Made by a program: the position numbers and the translations under genes
Assembly: GCA_940671915.1 (NCBI GenBank)
Contig: CALNVZ010002974.1
Location: forward strand, 17,757,913 to 17,821,912
Source of the DNA: Paracentrotus lividus
Lineage: Eukaryota; Echinodermata; Echinoidea; Camarodonta; Echinidae
DNA: 64,000 bases
Direction: 5' to 3'
In this document: positions 11,396 through 22,003 of the stretch, piece by piece
Layout of the letters: every line of letters starts with the position of its first letter
How positions within the stretch are numbered: position 1 is the first letter of the stretch
The notes under the pieces: model-generated
Seen by the model: only the letters and a program-made list of their open reading frames with translations
The model's database searches: none
What the model was told of the DNA's origin: nothing

Positions 11396-11464
11396 TAACT
11401 GATTCGCCATCCTTCACTAATAGTGTGACAGTCACATCGAAATCAAGTGCAGAGGAAAAAAGAC
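11396..11464 (+). CDS. Receptor copy 1, stalk exon 2
   Basis: This 69-base phase 1-1 exon encodes VTDSPSFTNSVTVTSKSSAE and ends EKR. Acceptor AACTCAAG and donor GTAAGT. Ser/Thr-rich like stalk exon 1. Equivalents at 17697, 31721 and 54009 are similar in length and splice sites. Confidence 0.6.
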
Positions 11465-12214
11465 GTAAGTAAAAACTATCTTAAGTATCTGACAAAGTGA
11501 AATACGACATATATCATTATGCAATGTCGTGCAAAGTACATTTGAATAACGCCTGAGTCTTCACCCATTTCACCAAAGGCCCGCGAGATTTATCACTTAT
11601 GAGACACCCCGCACCCAAAAAAAAAAAATGTTCATAGAAATTAACCAAATTTGAGGGGGAAAATCGGCCTCGTTGTTTTTTGGCTCTTGTGGTCTTCGGT
11701 CTTTTACTTTTTTAAGGATAATTTTTAGGCAAACTTCGAAGGGAAGATCGTACAGGCTTTTGGTCCAATGGAGACTTAATCATGTTAATCTTGTATAAAA
11801 ACCCCAATGTTATTCTTCTCTATTGAAAATAACACTATAACAAATAAATAACTGTCCGGTTATTGCAAACATGAAGGCATGCCGCACATATACGATACTT
11901 TAATAATGCCAAACCGATGCAGTGTTCACATATTTCCCCTAATGATGTCCACATTTCCACTTTTTAGGTAGAAGAGTAAAAGTTTGGTCTATGTAAAAAA
12001 AAAAGACAAAAAAAAAAAAAAAAAAAAAAACAAGTTCTAGTACTGTTACTATTTCCGCAAAACAACTAAAAAAAGCAGCAATGATTGTTTCTAGTATTGC
12101 TAATGCCACTGCTACCAGTACTTTACTTAATATCTCTACTAGGCCTATATTTTCTTTTATAACTTCTGTTGCTGCTACTACTACCACCACCACCAGCAGC
12201 AGCTGAAACAGCAA
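11465..12214 (+). other. Intron with triplet and poly-A tracts
   Basis: No gene seen. A-runs lie at 11618-11628 and 11997-12029. From about 12040 to 12210 there is an imperfect ACT/ACC/CAG triplet-rich stretch, which also produces an artefactual minus-strand frame. Confidence 0.6.
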
Positions 12215-12338
12215 CAGGGGCCGCAGAGCTTTATTGAAGGTAGAGAGACTGGTAGATGGTCATTTTCGCGTTTTGTACACGTTTACTGAAAAAAAAAAAA
12301 AAAAATAGGCCCCAGCTCCCCCGGCTCCGCGGCCCCTG
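12215..12338. mobile_element. Short MITE, CAGGGGCCGC ends
   Basis: The 124-base insertion begins CAGGGGCCGCAGAGC and ends GCTCCGCGGCCCCTG, inside a triplet-rich stretch that continues on both sides. It has an internal A-run at about 12288-12305. Confidence 0.6.
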
Positions 12339-12453
12339 ACCACTACTGCAACCACTACTTTTAGTAATAGTACTGCTACTGCTATCGGTTGCTGCTGCTT
12401 TTTTTCTTCAAATTTACTTCTGAAGAAGTGTCAAAATCTTTATGAGCATGATA

Positions 12454-12553
12454 NNNNNNNNNNNNNNNNNNNNNNNNNNNNNNNNNNNNNNNNNNNNNNN
12501 NNNNNNNNNNNNNNNNNNNNNNNNNNNNNNNNNNNNNNNNNNNNNNNNNNNNN
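12454..12553. other. Assembly gap (100 N)
   Basis: Exactly 100 N bases, the usual size for an unknown-length gap. It cuts off the LINE endonuclease fragment on its right. Confidence 0.98.
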
Positions 12554-12841
12554 AGCAACGAAATTTCCTTCTACTGATCTTTCAATTTGATTTAAATTAA
12601 ATTGTATTCCTTCCCCAAACAAAATTGCAACACCCCTTGCATTTGATGTTTTGTGACTGAAAAAACAATTATCCCCCCAAAAACGTTTGATATTAGCTTC
12701 ATCGTCAATTATAAAATGAGTATCTTGCAAGCAGCAAATTTGAAACTTTTTAGATTTGACATATTCTAAAACATCACATCTTTTATCATGATTAGCCAAA
12801 CCTCGACAGTTTAAAGAAACAATACTGAAACTACCTGTCAT
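12554..12841 (-). pseudogene. LINE endonuclease N-terminus, cut by gap
   Basis: The minus-strand frame starts at 12841 with MTGSFSIVSLNCRGLA and contains ICCLQDTHF and a later GVAILFG. This is the start of the APE-type endonuclease of L1-like non-LTR elements (SLNCRG, LQETH-type and GVAIL motifs). 96 residues remain before the N gap, so reverse transcriptase cannot be seen. It lies antisense in the intron between the first and second domain modules of copy 1. Confidence 0.8.
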
Positions 12842-13528
12842 ATATCAGGTTAAACATGAAACTATGAACATCAAATCCTGTGGAGTTTTTTATTTTTTTA
12901 AACATCAAACAACTAACACTAACTACAAAACTAAACACACAAAACACATATGTCTCGATAAGCGAGACAAGACGCAACAACAAGAAAGCCACAAGTGACC
13001 CTTATTCTGCGCCGATCCCTAAAAATCCGATCAATCCCTATTGGAAAGAAGTAATGTATCTGCCACATTCAAAAAGCAAAAAAAATTCGACGCTTCATTA
13101 ATTGTCTGCAATGTCTTACAGCAGATTTAAGAATATCCTTCATGTCTTGCGAATGTATGCAGTAATATTATGCAAGACATAGTTACGTAATCCCTTCTTC
13201 TGATTTATAAATGAAAAGAAATCTTTTTCTCAGATACAATGTAAGATCAGGTGCAAGTCTTTAAAAAAAGCCCGATTACAGTCGGCCAACATAAATATTA
13301 TGTTTATCATGTAGTTTACGGTCGTTTCTGAATTTTTTTGAATGAATTTATTAAAATTCCCGAGTTTGATAAATTTTGATAAATATAATTTAATATATTC
13401 ATGTTACCAGTTATTTGATTCATTTTGTGGAAAGTAATACTTGTGTTTGTACATACCTTTTACCAAAAATATCTTAATTCATAAATGATTGTTTCATCTC
13501 TAATTCTAATTATCTCATTCATTTTTAG
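12842..13528 (+). other. Intron before CUB-like A2
   Basis: No gene seen. From about 13300 to 13528 it matches 41650-41892 of copy 3, showing that A2 of copy 1 and the A exon of copy 3 descend from the same exon. The part nearest 12842 may be the LINE's 5' leader. Confidence 0.5.
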
Positions 13529-13897
13529 CTTATGTTTGGCTATCAGGCGGGGAGACTTTTGATATTTCATCATCAGAAATAAACACGATTGTTGAGGAAA
13601 ATATATTTTGGATTTTTAATACAAACCTCAGCCATAGGATCAGAGTTTCTTTTATACATTTTGACTTTCAACCTGGCTATGCGTTCATGGACATTGGTGA
13701 TGGGACAAGCATAGATACAACTGGACCTCGTTTTAAGAACCCATCCTCTTCCACGAGATTAGCAAGCTTCAGTGGGTCCGTTTTGCCTACCGTTGTGACA
13801 TCAGTAGGGAACTCTCTCTGGATAAGAATTAAATGCAGTACCCGAAAAGGATGGAGTATGAATTTCAATATGACTATCATATCAACTAATACATCAG
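13529..13897 (+). CDS. Receptor copy 1, CUB-like domain A2
   Basis: This second type A exon is also 369 bases, phase 1-1, from TTTTTAG to GTAAGG. It starts YVWLSGGETFDIS. It keeps IFWIFN, FIHFDF, MDIGDG and SGSVLPTVVTSVGNSLWIRI. One cysteine is present (IKCST). It is more like the copy 3 A exon than like A1. Reading frame fully open. It makes the predicted copy 1 ectodomain A1-B1-stalk-A2-B2-stalk, unless the second module is skipped. Confidence 0.7.
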
Positions 13898-14452
13898 GTA
13901 AGGTAATGCACTAGAAAGACATGTCAATGACCAAGCACACAGAATTAAATTTGGAATGAATTTGATATGTAGGCCTACAGTGTAAAAAAATAATATGCTC
14001 ATTTGTAATTATTCCACGATTTTGTTACGTAGATTTAACTTTAAAAAGACAACACTAAAATTATAACATTCAAATTCAGTCTTACTAACTCAAAATTTAA
14101 GTGTCGTTGAATTTACTCATTTTTTTAAAGGTACAATATACCTTTAGGAAAATTCAAGTAATTCTTACTTGCTTTGATTAAGTAACTTAATTTCAATTAA
14201 GCACATTTCTTTTAAATAATTATTACTTTAAAAAATCAAGTTGAATGTACTTATTTTTTTTCAATTAACGCCTTATTTACATAACACATGAATATTCATT
14301 AAGAGCAAAGTAAATGATTAAATTTAAATAACTGTTATATAAATGTTATATATATTTGTGCTTGAATATGTTTTGGAATTAGGGTGGTGTAAAAAAGTTT
14401 AATTTTTGTTGAAGCAAGAGATAGAGCAACATTAAACAGCAACTCAACTCAA

Positions 14453-14488
<36 letters not shown>

Positions 14489-15500
14489 GGGGGGGGGGGG
14501 CGGGGGGGCTTAGGAAAGGTTCTCACTGTTAATTTGTTAGGACGCACGTTTGAGATAGTGAAATATTACTAAGTCAGTACGCTTATACACATTAAGGTAA
14601 TTGACAAAATTGAAAGTCTGATATTTGGTTTAAAAACGTAGGTTGAAATGATGTCAGTCGAATTTCATGTGCTCTAGAAAGTCCCCTCCCACATTCTTAA
14701 AAAAATATTCTTTTACTCAAATTGAATTAAGTTTTAACTCAATTGAATCAAGTAATAACAACTTTATATCATTTTAAGTATGAAGACATTTAGAATAGCA
14801 TGGAGTTTTGTTAATACTCGAACAAATTAAGGGGTGTTCTTAACATAATTGCATTAAGTAAATAAGACGGTATTTAAAAAAAAAATTTTTTTTTTTACAG
14901 TGTAATAGTAATTCTCTATCTTTTAATTTTAATTGTTCCATCCACATTTCCTAAATACCGATGCCTATACGCGGATGTTAATCAATAGTCACTCTCGAGC
15001 TAACTCCATATGCTTGTATTATGAAAAATAATTTATAATTTCAATTTTCTGTATAAATACACATATGGGTCAAGTTGCTAAAATCTTTCTGTGTCATATT
15101 TCGTAAACGCAGAATAAACACCTAATCACTGACAGAAATCTGTCACTAGAACTTATGTCGAGAAACATGTGATAAAATCATGACATGACTTCCCTTATTG
15201 GTGACATAAATTATTCACGCTACAACACAGGTTGTTATGCAAGCAGGGCCATGGTACAGGTAATGTCACTTTACTAATCCAATTACAACATATCCAAAGA
15301 TCCAAGCCACAACCTAAAGAACAAAATAATTTACCCTTGCCATCATGCAGTCTACTTCTATCGAATTATTACAACAAACCTATCTGTTTTACATGAATTC
15401 CTTGTTACTTTTTTTTTAAATATCACGTTGAATAATAAGTATGAGTAGTTTTTCACGTAAGCCGGGGATTGCACCAAGATGGTTTACTGGATTCCATTGG
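13898..15500 (+). other. Intron between A2 and B2
   Basis: This is AT-rich intron with a T-run followed by a G-run at about 14458-14507 (typical retroposon or slippage tract). The right part, from about 15040, matches 29800-30230 of copy 2. No gene seen. Confidence 0.6.
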
Positions 15501-15831
15501 CGCGAATCCCGGGCGGGGGGGGACGGGGCGAAGGGGACGTGTCCCCCCCTCGATTTTTTTTTCTGGGGGGATCGTTCCCCCCCTCGATTTTTAAAGCTTA
15601 ATATATTTTATGTAGTGGATTAGCTTGTGAAGCTAAATAAGAGGTCAAATGTATGTCAAACAATAATAAATGTTATTATAAGGCAAAATTTTCGGCTCGC
15701 GCTTCCGCTCGCAAACATTTTCTTTAGTTTCTGCATAATGTGCGAAGTAATGCGAATTTTGAGTTATTATTTTTTCACTTTCGGGGAGTCCGTCCCCCCC
15801 AGTCGTGACATGAAATCGCCCGCGCTTGCTG
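15501..15831. mobile_element. Insertion with 11-base target duplication
   Basis: Copy 2 has the empty site at about 30227-30237. Copy 1 carries about 330 extra bases bounded by GGATTCCATTG on the left and GGATTGCATTG on the right. The ends look like GCGCGAATCCCGGGCGGG and GAAATCGCCCGCGCTTGC. The interior is rich in C and G runs and includes a CCGAAAATTTTGCC-like stretch seen in GAGCGCGAAGCG repeats. There is no coding capacity. Confidence 0.65.
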
Positions 15832-16018
15832 GATTGCATTGTACACACAAAATACACATGGATTCCCAATAACAAAAACAAACCCATCAAAATGAAATAC
15901 AAACAATTTCCATTTATTTTTTTATTCTTGGAGTTAATTTTTCAGAATGTCATCGAGTAGATTTTCCTTATAAAAATATGAATATTTTACACGTTCAATT
16001 CTCATTATGTGAATATAG

Positions 16019-16389
16019 ATGTAAAGCTGTTGAAAAGGGGGTAGATATATCGATTAAATCAAATGAACTACTCCGTCCAACTACCCAAACAACTACTACC
16101 GTCTCTGGGACGATCACGGCTCCTCCAGGCTACATTATCTCAGTCAAATTGATCGAAAATTCAACATTGAGAACGGGAACGACCACCTGTACATAGGTGA
16201 TGGGTCAATAGTTTTACCTAATCAAACGAGGATCATGGCGAGATTGGACAGGGGAGTTGCGGGATGAGGGACTAGCACTACATGACTTTACATCCACCAC
16301 CTCCTCAACCACCATGATTTTTACTACTGATTATAGCTCCTCACGCAAGGGTTTCTGGATTCAGATGCAGGCGGTAGACACAGGTTCAT
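16019..16389 (+). pseudogene. Receptor copy 1, broken CUB domain B2
   Basis: This is clearly a type B exon by alignment to 30443-30805 and 46578-46943, with acceptor GAATATAG and donor GTGAGT intact. The frame is destroyed: a one-base loss and TAG near 16050, a missing G in the IGDGV codons near 16200, and extra bases near 16215-16225. If real, skipping this phase 1-1 exon would restore a readable transcript. Sequencing error is possible but would need several separate hits. Confidence 0.75.
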
Positions 16390-16565
16390 GTGAGTGAATA
16401 TTAGTTGCCATTTTCACATATGCAAATAAATCATTTTTTGGGGGGATAACTCTTAATATTAATTAATTAAGTAAATCTGTAACAAATGCATTTGACAGCA
16501 AAACACACAATCTTTAGCAATCACCTTCTCTCGTTTATCATTATCATGATAATCATGTTTAAATG

Positions 16566-17010
16566 AAGGAATTGATTGACTTCTTGTGCCTGGATTAATT
16601 CCCGGTCCCACCCTGGGTTGTTGTTGAGAGGGTTGGGTGCATTCGATCGCCGGGGGCTCTGGTGCTGTGGGGGTCCTCCCACTGGGGGTGCGGACGGGAT
16701 CTGTGGCGTCGCACATGTACAGCTCACCGCTTCGGGGGGAAGCTGTGCATGTGTTGCATCGTGGTTCTTGGTGGCGTTGCTGGTGGGCGATTTACATAGC
16801 ATTGGAGATGGTTTATGGCTTTTTTCTTTTCTTTCAAGTTGTAATGTTTTAAACGTATTTTTAAAAAATATTTTGTATACATGTATGACGTTGTTTTTTT
16901 TAAATATTTTTTATGTTTGTTGTAAAGTAGGATATATTGTTTTTTTTTTATAATCTTTTTATGTGCATTGTCATAATTGTATGATGCGAATAAAGACGAA
17001 ATTGATATTG
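16566..17010 (+). mobile_element. 5'-truncated LINE 3' end, AAATG duplication
   Basis: This 445-base insertion in the post-B intron is bounded by AAATG (16561-16565 and 17011-17015). Copy 2 at about 31012-31025 is the empty site. It ends GCGAATAAAGACGAAATTGA TATTG, a 3' terminus style of CR1/L2-like elements. The left half is a GC-rich coding remnant without a recognised domain. Confidence 0.7.
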
Positions 17011-17199
17011 AAATGTTTTTGTTCATGAAGCAATACCCGGCAAAATATGAATAATAATTTGAATATGAATAAGATCAGAATCCTATCGTGAAAATCCTCA
17101 ACAATGAAACAAAACTTTTTAATATATTTATCCTAAATACCTCTTTTTAAACCAATAGTTTAAAAAATAAATATGCTTGTATTACATTGTATTATATAG

Positions 17200-17271
17200 C
17201 AAAAATAACGGGAGGGATGATGTTTTCCAATGCATCCGCTACCAGAACTACTCCATCTGCATCTGATCCTG
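17200..17271 (+). CDS. Receptor copy 1, stalk exon 3
   Basis: This 72-base phase 1-1 exon encodes KITGGMMFSNASATRTTPSA then SDP. Acceptor ATTATATAG and donor GTATGA. It parallels stalk exon 1 and the copy 2 and 3 equivalents. Confidence 0.6.
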
Positions 17272-17696
17272 GTATGACTACAGTTTCTTTTAACCATTTT
17301 GTGCTGCCTCACATTGATATAACACAGCGAAAATGATGACGTGATTTTGGAGGGAAAATGGCATGCAAATTTTAAATTATTCTATATTTTCGATACACAA
17401 CGTTCATTATATGATAAGCTTTTAACATTTTTATTTTATTAGAACCTTTAAAATGTGGAAAAGAGTTTCCTAAGCACCTGGCATGATCAGAAGAGATAAC
17501 AAAAAATGAATATCTGTGACCCAAACGAAGCGTTTACGAAAAATGGAAATTAAATGCTTGATCCTACCTTCCAAATTGATTGTGACTCAAACAATGTAGG
17601 AATTTTAACTGACATTTTACCAAACTTGTAAAATCAGCTCAAATGGTTCATACAATCATTGTTTGATTATTATTATTATTATTTTTTAAACTCAAG

Positions 17697-17774
17697 TAAC
17701 TGATTCGTCATCCTTGACTGGCAGTAGGGCTGGCATATCGAAATCAAGCACCAATGGAAAGAGACACGATCATC
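17697..17774 (+). CDS. Receptor copy 1, stalk exon 4
   Basis: This 78-base phase 1-1 exon encodes VTDSSSLTGSRAGISKSSTN and ends GKRHDH. Donor GTAAGT. It is the last stalk exon before the transmembrane exon; the intron between them has received two nested TAA-targeting insertions. Confidence 0.6.
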
Positions 17775-17807
17775 GTAAGTCTTAGGGGGCCTTGGTCAGC
17801 CGGGTAA

Positions 17808-18643
17808 AGGGCCTGTCCCACAGGAGGCGATCGTTGTGGCGACAACCTATGCATGTTAGAACCTGCCAGAATCGTGTCACAATCGTAGGTGACCTGAGAT
17901 CATATACGTATCTACGACTCTGTCTACGACAACGACTTGCTTCAGCGCAAACAATGGACTAACATAGCTTGTATCCGATAATACAATAGCCTCGACCTTC
18001 GCGCATCTCGCGGCTCGACTTCTCTCGTCGCAGCTTCAAATCAACCAAAATATGAATTTGAGCACTGTGGCGATCCTTGCGACTGACACACGCGATCGAG
18101 TGTTTTCTACCAGATGGCGGCCTGTCGCCTTTGTGTTCGTGATAGTCCTCTCAGTCGCCCATTATAATTTGGGTCGTGAGTGAATTTTGAAAATTTTGAA
18201 AATCAGCGGCGACTGTACAGTATCTGAATGGGAGGCCGATCCTGATTTTGGTGAATGTAGGTGGCGACAAAGACCGTAGCGGCTTAAATTTCACAGGGTG
18301 TTCGGTTCAGCGATGCGTGCAACGTACGTTGGAGCGCGGCAACCTACAACTGACCGCCGTTCCGCTTTGCTAAACATGTTCTATCTGGCGACAATCTGCG
18401 ATAGCACCTTGTTGCGACAAGAGAAGACAGGCTGCGGTCATTGACGTCAACCCAACTGACGCCGGCTATTGTTTAACTTGTTGAGAAACCAGCGGCGAAC
18501 AGAATTTTGCTACGTATTTGTTAGCGACAGACGCGATAATTCACGATATTATAGGCGATTGGACCTGCGCATGGTGGCGATGGGTACTAAAAAGTAGTTC
18601 GCAGGTTGTCGCCACAACGATCGCCTTCTGTGGGACAGGCCCT
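17808..18643. mobile_element. 836-base PIF/Harbinger-like MITE (TAA duplication)
   Basis: The inverted ends AGGGCCTGTCCCACAG and CTGTGGGACAGGCCCT extend for about 40 bases (GGCGATCGTTGTGGCGACAA). It is flanked by TAA at 17805-17807 and 18644-18646. Copy 3 lacks it: the corresponding text is GCTGGGTAAGGTGCC. The 3-base TAA duplication fits the TWA rule of PIF/Harbinger. There is no transposase, so it is non-autonomous. It inserted at the left TAA of the neighbouring older element. Confidence 0.85.
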
Positions 18644-18646
18644 TAA

Positions 18647-18835
18647 GGTGCCTTCCCAAAAGATAAAGCCGCGGCTCCCTGCGTGAACGCAGCAAAGCGG
18701 GATTATATGCCGGATATACCGTTCCCCTATCATTCTTCCATTTACTTAATTGAAGGGGATTGGCACATCCGGCTTCAAAAGCTGTTGCACGGCGTTCACG
18801 CAGAAGTCCGCGGCTTTATCTTCTGGTAAGTCGCC
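18647..18835. mobile_element. 189-base hairpin MITE with TAA duplication, copy 1
   Basis: Inverted arms around AAGATAAAGCCGCGGCTCCC and the matching CGGCTTTATCTTCTGG are flanked by TAA at 18644-18646 and 18836-18838. The orthologous copy 3 element at 54114-54302 has the same length; copy 2 keeps the empty TAA at 32899-32901. A second PIF/Harbinger-like family. Confidence 0.85.
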
Positions 18836-20186
18836 TAAACAAAAAAGGGGCCCCAAAATTAGAAAAATTACAAAAATAGGCATTGTGGGGTTAACAAACT
18901 TTTTGTTCATTTTCAATATCCGGGAATGGTTGGGGAAACGTCCGAGATATAGCCAGGGTCCCGAAAAGTGAAAATGGGGGACAAAGTGAAAAAGGTGACA
19001 AACAATTTCACGAAATTAAAGCCGGAGCAAAAAGATGTTGCTGTATCACATACAAAAATATCCAACCTTTATGATCAGCAGTGTATTATGAAATCCGGCC
19101 GTAGCAGAAGGACGGCCAAACTTTTGTTAAGAAATGGGGAGTTTTAATTTTACAGATACCGGGAAATTCACTGCTTTGATGCGCGTTTCTATGCGCGAGG
19201 GGACCTCACAGCCCACTTTGACGCCAAGGCATATGTGCGGGCTCATGGCAGGTTGTGAGATTCACGAGAGCCCATAGCATACAAATACTAGTATACGGAA
19301 CTTGAGCAAGGATGGTTAAATCTATAGATCGCAGCTACTGAAATATTTTTATTTGGGGATATTTAGTAGCTAAGATCGTGTAGATTTACCCATTCTTGCG
19401 AACGAAGGAACGTATATTTGTTTTATATCCCAAAAATATAACTTAAAAAGGTTATAATAGTAAATGAAATAGAATGAATAAAAGGAGAGTTTTAAGAGAT
19501 AACAACGTTAGATTAATCAAACTTTCATGTCTTGATTTGAATTCATGCAGCGCTCAAAAGATTACGTCATAATTGCAATGCGCGTAAAATATATGCGCTT
19601 TTAATGCTGCGCGCGGATAATCTGCGGATGAAATAGTAATTCCAACTATATTTGAGTAAATGGGAAATTTTTCCTTTCTAGTGGAATTATTTTAAATCAC
19701 GTGTAGTGCTCTTAACCAATCATTGTTCAACAAAATTTCAATGATGTATATAAAAACGACTATGACTCGAATACTAAAGTCAGTCAATATAACATTTACA
19801 AACCGAATATGAAAGGAATATTATTCAAATATAGGACATATTTATATAGGCTTATCAATGATATGATCCTATCAGTTAAAATCATCATCGATCATCTTAT
19901 CGGGGATGAGGGGATCCACAAAAATAAGCCTACTATCATGGCGTACCGTTTCCCCCAGGCACTTGGGACGGAAGATTACACACGTAAAACAATGGGGATC
20001 ACGACATGCAAAATGCAAAAAAATGTTTTACAAATTGATATCAAATGGGAACCCGGATATCTTTTTAATTATAAATTTCTAGCGGGTATGGTTGAGAAAA
20101 TTAATGCACCTTCAACCTATCATGAGACAGGATTAGTAAGTTCTTAAAATGGGGTTTATAAAATTAATATATATTTTCCTTTACAG
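18836..20186 (+). other. Intron before the transmembrane exon, copy 1
   Basis: This intron is conserved with 32902-34340 (copy 2) and, minus a block equivalent to about 19157-19925, with 54303-54954 (copy 3). A 112-residue frame at 19809-20147 begins MKGILFKYRT just after a promoter-like cluster but is not kept in the other copies, so it is not called as a gene. Confidence 0.55.
19698..19785 (+). promoter_or_regulatory. Intronic core-promoter-like cluster
   Basis: In order: E-box CACGTG (19698-19703), CCAAT (19716-19720), TATATAAA (19747-19754) and an initiator-like TCAGTC (19780-19785), then ATG at 19809. The TATA-to-initiator distance is about 33-35 bases. CCAAT, TATAAAA and TCAGTC recur in copy 2 (about 33849-33918); copy 3 lacks the block. 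It could be a cryptic promoter or the promoter of an old inserted element such as a solo LTR. Confidence 0.4.
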
Positions 20187-20323
20187 ACCTCGACCACAAT
20201 GCATTTATATACAAGTTGGCTGCCTTTATATCCTCATCGATCATGTCAGTCCTGTTCATGATCATTATCGGATATGCAAGCTATAGATGTAAAGGATGGT
20301 GTAACATTCGACGAGAAGACAAG
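20187..20323 (+). CDS. Receptor copy 1, transmembrane exon
   Basis: This 137-base exon, phase 1 in and phase 0 out, encodes a juxtamembrane LDHNAFIYK, a hydrophobic helix of about 22 residues (LAAFISSSIMSVLFMIIIGYA) and a basic stop-transfer segment SYRCKGWCNIRREDK. The orientation (basic side after the helix, signal peptide upstream) gives a type I membrane protein. Acceptor CCTTTACAG is strong; donor GTTATT is weak. The two cysteines just inside the membrane are possible palmitoylation sites. Confidence 0.75.
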
Positions 20324-21334
20324 GTTATTTTACATTTTTTTTTTTACTTGTCGCATGAATTGTTTTATAAAATGTAAAGTGGAGACATCAAAACATCAAT
20401 CTTCTCTGTTTACATAATTTAGAAATTCCATTAAGGTAAACATGCTAGTAATTATCAAACATGGGCAAATATACTGCAATTCTATTCACAATTAATAGGG
20501 ATTGTAGTAAAAAAAATTGTCTATTGCCTATGATGCTAACTTTTAGAAAATACACATCTCGGATTGTCAGTTGAGCTAAGTTTTATATACACTTGTCCGC
20601 AAAATGGATCACACCCCGACATTTTTTATGTCTTTTTAATTTTGCTTTTAAATGAGTTTCGTCAAACTTTTTGGTGATCCGTATGTTACCAACATTTGGG
20701 CTTTTAAGAAAGTTTGACATTTTGAGTAATTTGGTATTCCAGTGGTATTTTATAGACAGATTTACGAAAAACACCATGTTCATAATTATTCATACCCTAG
20801 GGGTACCTAGTCCAATTTCTTATCAAATAATCAGGCATCCCGGTGAAGACATTTTTATAAAGATCCTGGATGAAACTTGCAGAAGTATGCTTGTTGATGT
20901 TACCTGGGGCAGCATTGGACCTGTCAACAGGACGAAATTCTGAAGCATACGGCCACGTTAGTCATGTAGTTGCTGAAGGACATTCATAATGAATTATCTG
21001 GAGAGGAATATTCGATGACATGACAAGAATCCCTTAAGAAATGTGTCTGGGAAGTTGAAGACTAACAAAATGGCTCAAAGACCATGTAGCCTTACAAAGC
21101 CTGGACGTTTTCCAGAGGACGCATTGGTCAAAACCCATTAAAGACATGAATGATGGTTCTTGACATTTGCAAGAACTATTTTATGTCAAAATTTAAATAA
21201 ATAATTATAACCGAGCTGATTAGATAACAGATTAGATTTGGCACCCCTATATTATTTAAATAATATACATGCAATCAATTACATATTATATATAAAACTT
21301 AAACCTGTATGCATGGTATTGTATTGTATTGTAG
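20324..21334 (+). other. Intron before the tail exon, copy 1
   Basis: This is AT-rich intron. A block of about 640 bases (roughly 20596-21238) is shared with copy 2 but absent from copy 3. The frame at 20671-20943 is not conserved and is taken as non-coding. Confidence 0.55.
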
Positions 21335-22003
21335 CGCTACAACAGTGTATCGTTCAGAGGCTCCCCTAACCATGCTAACCGATGTCTACAAGCTGCCAAT
21401 GTTGGTGGTAACAGACCAGAAGGACTAAATGCAGCTGAAGCGTTACCTCTAACTGCTACACCTTACGAAACCATCCCGAACCACTTTCTACCTCCACAAC
21501 CTCACCCTTCAGACGCTTTTTATCATCTGCAACCGACATCAATAACAGATGATGTCAGAACGGATGATGCTGGTTACATTGTTCCAAATCAAGTTGCGAC
21601 AGAAGATCGCTCTTCATCAGTCACTCCTGGTACGGTGGCACGGATTCATCATACATACTTCGATACCACTTTAGGGGATATTCTTCCTTTCTAAGAGACA
21701 TCTATCCCAGAAACCAATATCCAGGAGGTTTCTGACGAGCTTTCTTCTACTCATGGCAATTTAGAAGTGACACCTGTGAGCGCTTCTACAAGCGTCCTCA
21801 ACGCTTTGCATATGGAAGTTGGAAAAACACCACACTATGTCAACATGCCACGTAGTCTGAACCAAGAAAGTGTTATTGCTTTGGGCAATTTGGGTGAATC
21901 CAAAACGGATAAAAGCAGCAATATTCTGGATCAAGACACCTCTTGCAGCAACATGGGATCAATGCATGTAGATGATACCGGGTATGTCATCATTGACGAA
22001 TGA
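21335..22003 (+). pseudogene. Receptor copy 1, cytoplasmic tail exon with internal stop
   Basis: This phase 0 terminal exon begins RYNSVSFRGSPN. 119 codons are open, then TAA at 21692-21694 (TAT in copy 3) stops the tail. The remaining 102 codons stay in the same frame to TGA at 22001-22003. Tyrosine motifs before the stop are TPYETIP and AGYIVP; lost after it are TPHYVNMP and TGYVIIDE. YVNM fits both YxxM (PI3K p85 SH2) and YxNx (Grb2 SH2) rules, as in the CD28 family. Whether copy 1 makes a short-tailed receptor or is a pseudogene cannot be settled here. Confidence 0.75.

Noticed and set aside
11939..12214. Minus-strand hydrophobic frame of 91 residues
   Set aside because: It is produced by triplet repeats and a poly-A tract.
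16576..17026. Overlapping frames after B2 of copy 1
   Set aside because: They fall in a LINE 3' insertion with an AAATG duplication and match no domain.
19809..20147. A 112-residue gene after the intronic promoter-like cluster
   Set aside because: The frame is broken in copies 2 and 3, and a possible donor at 20136 is out of phase with the TM exon.
1757..22003. Membership in the known sea urchin 185/333 family
   Set aside because: That family has two exons and no TM or CUB-type domains; only the tandem, microsatellite-flanked organisation is similar.
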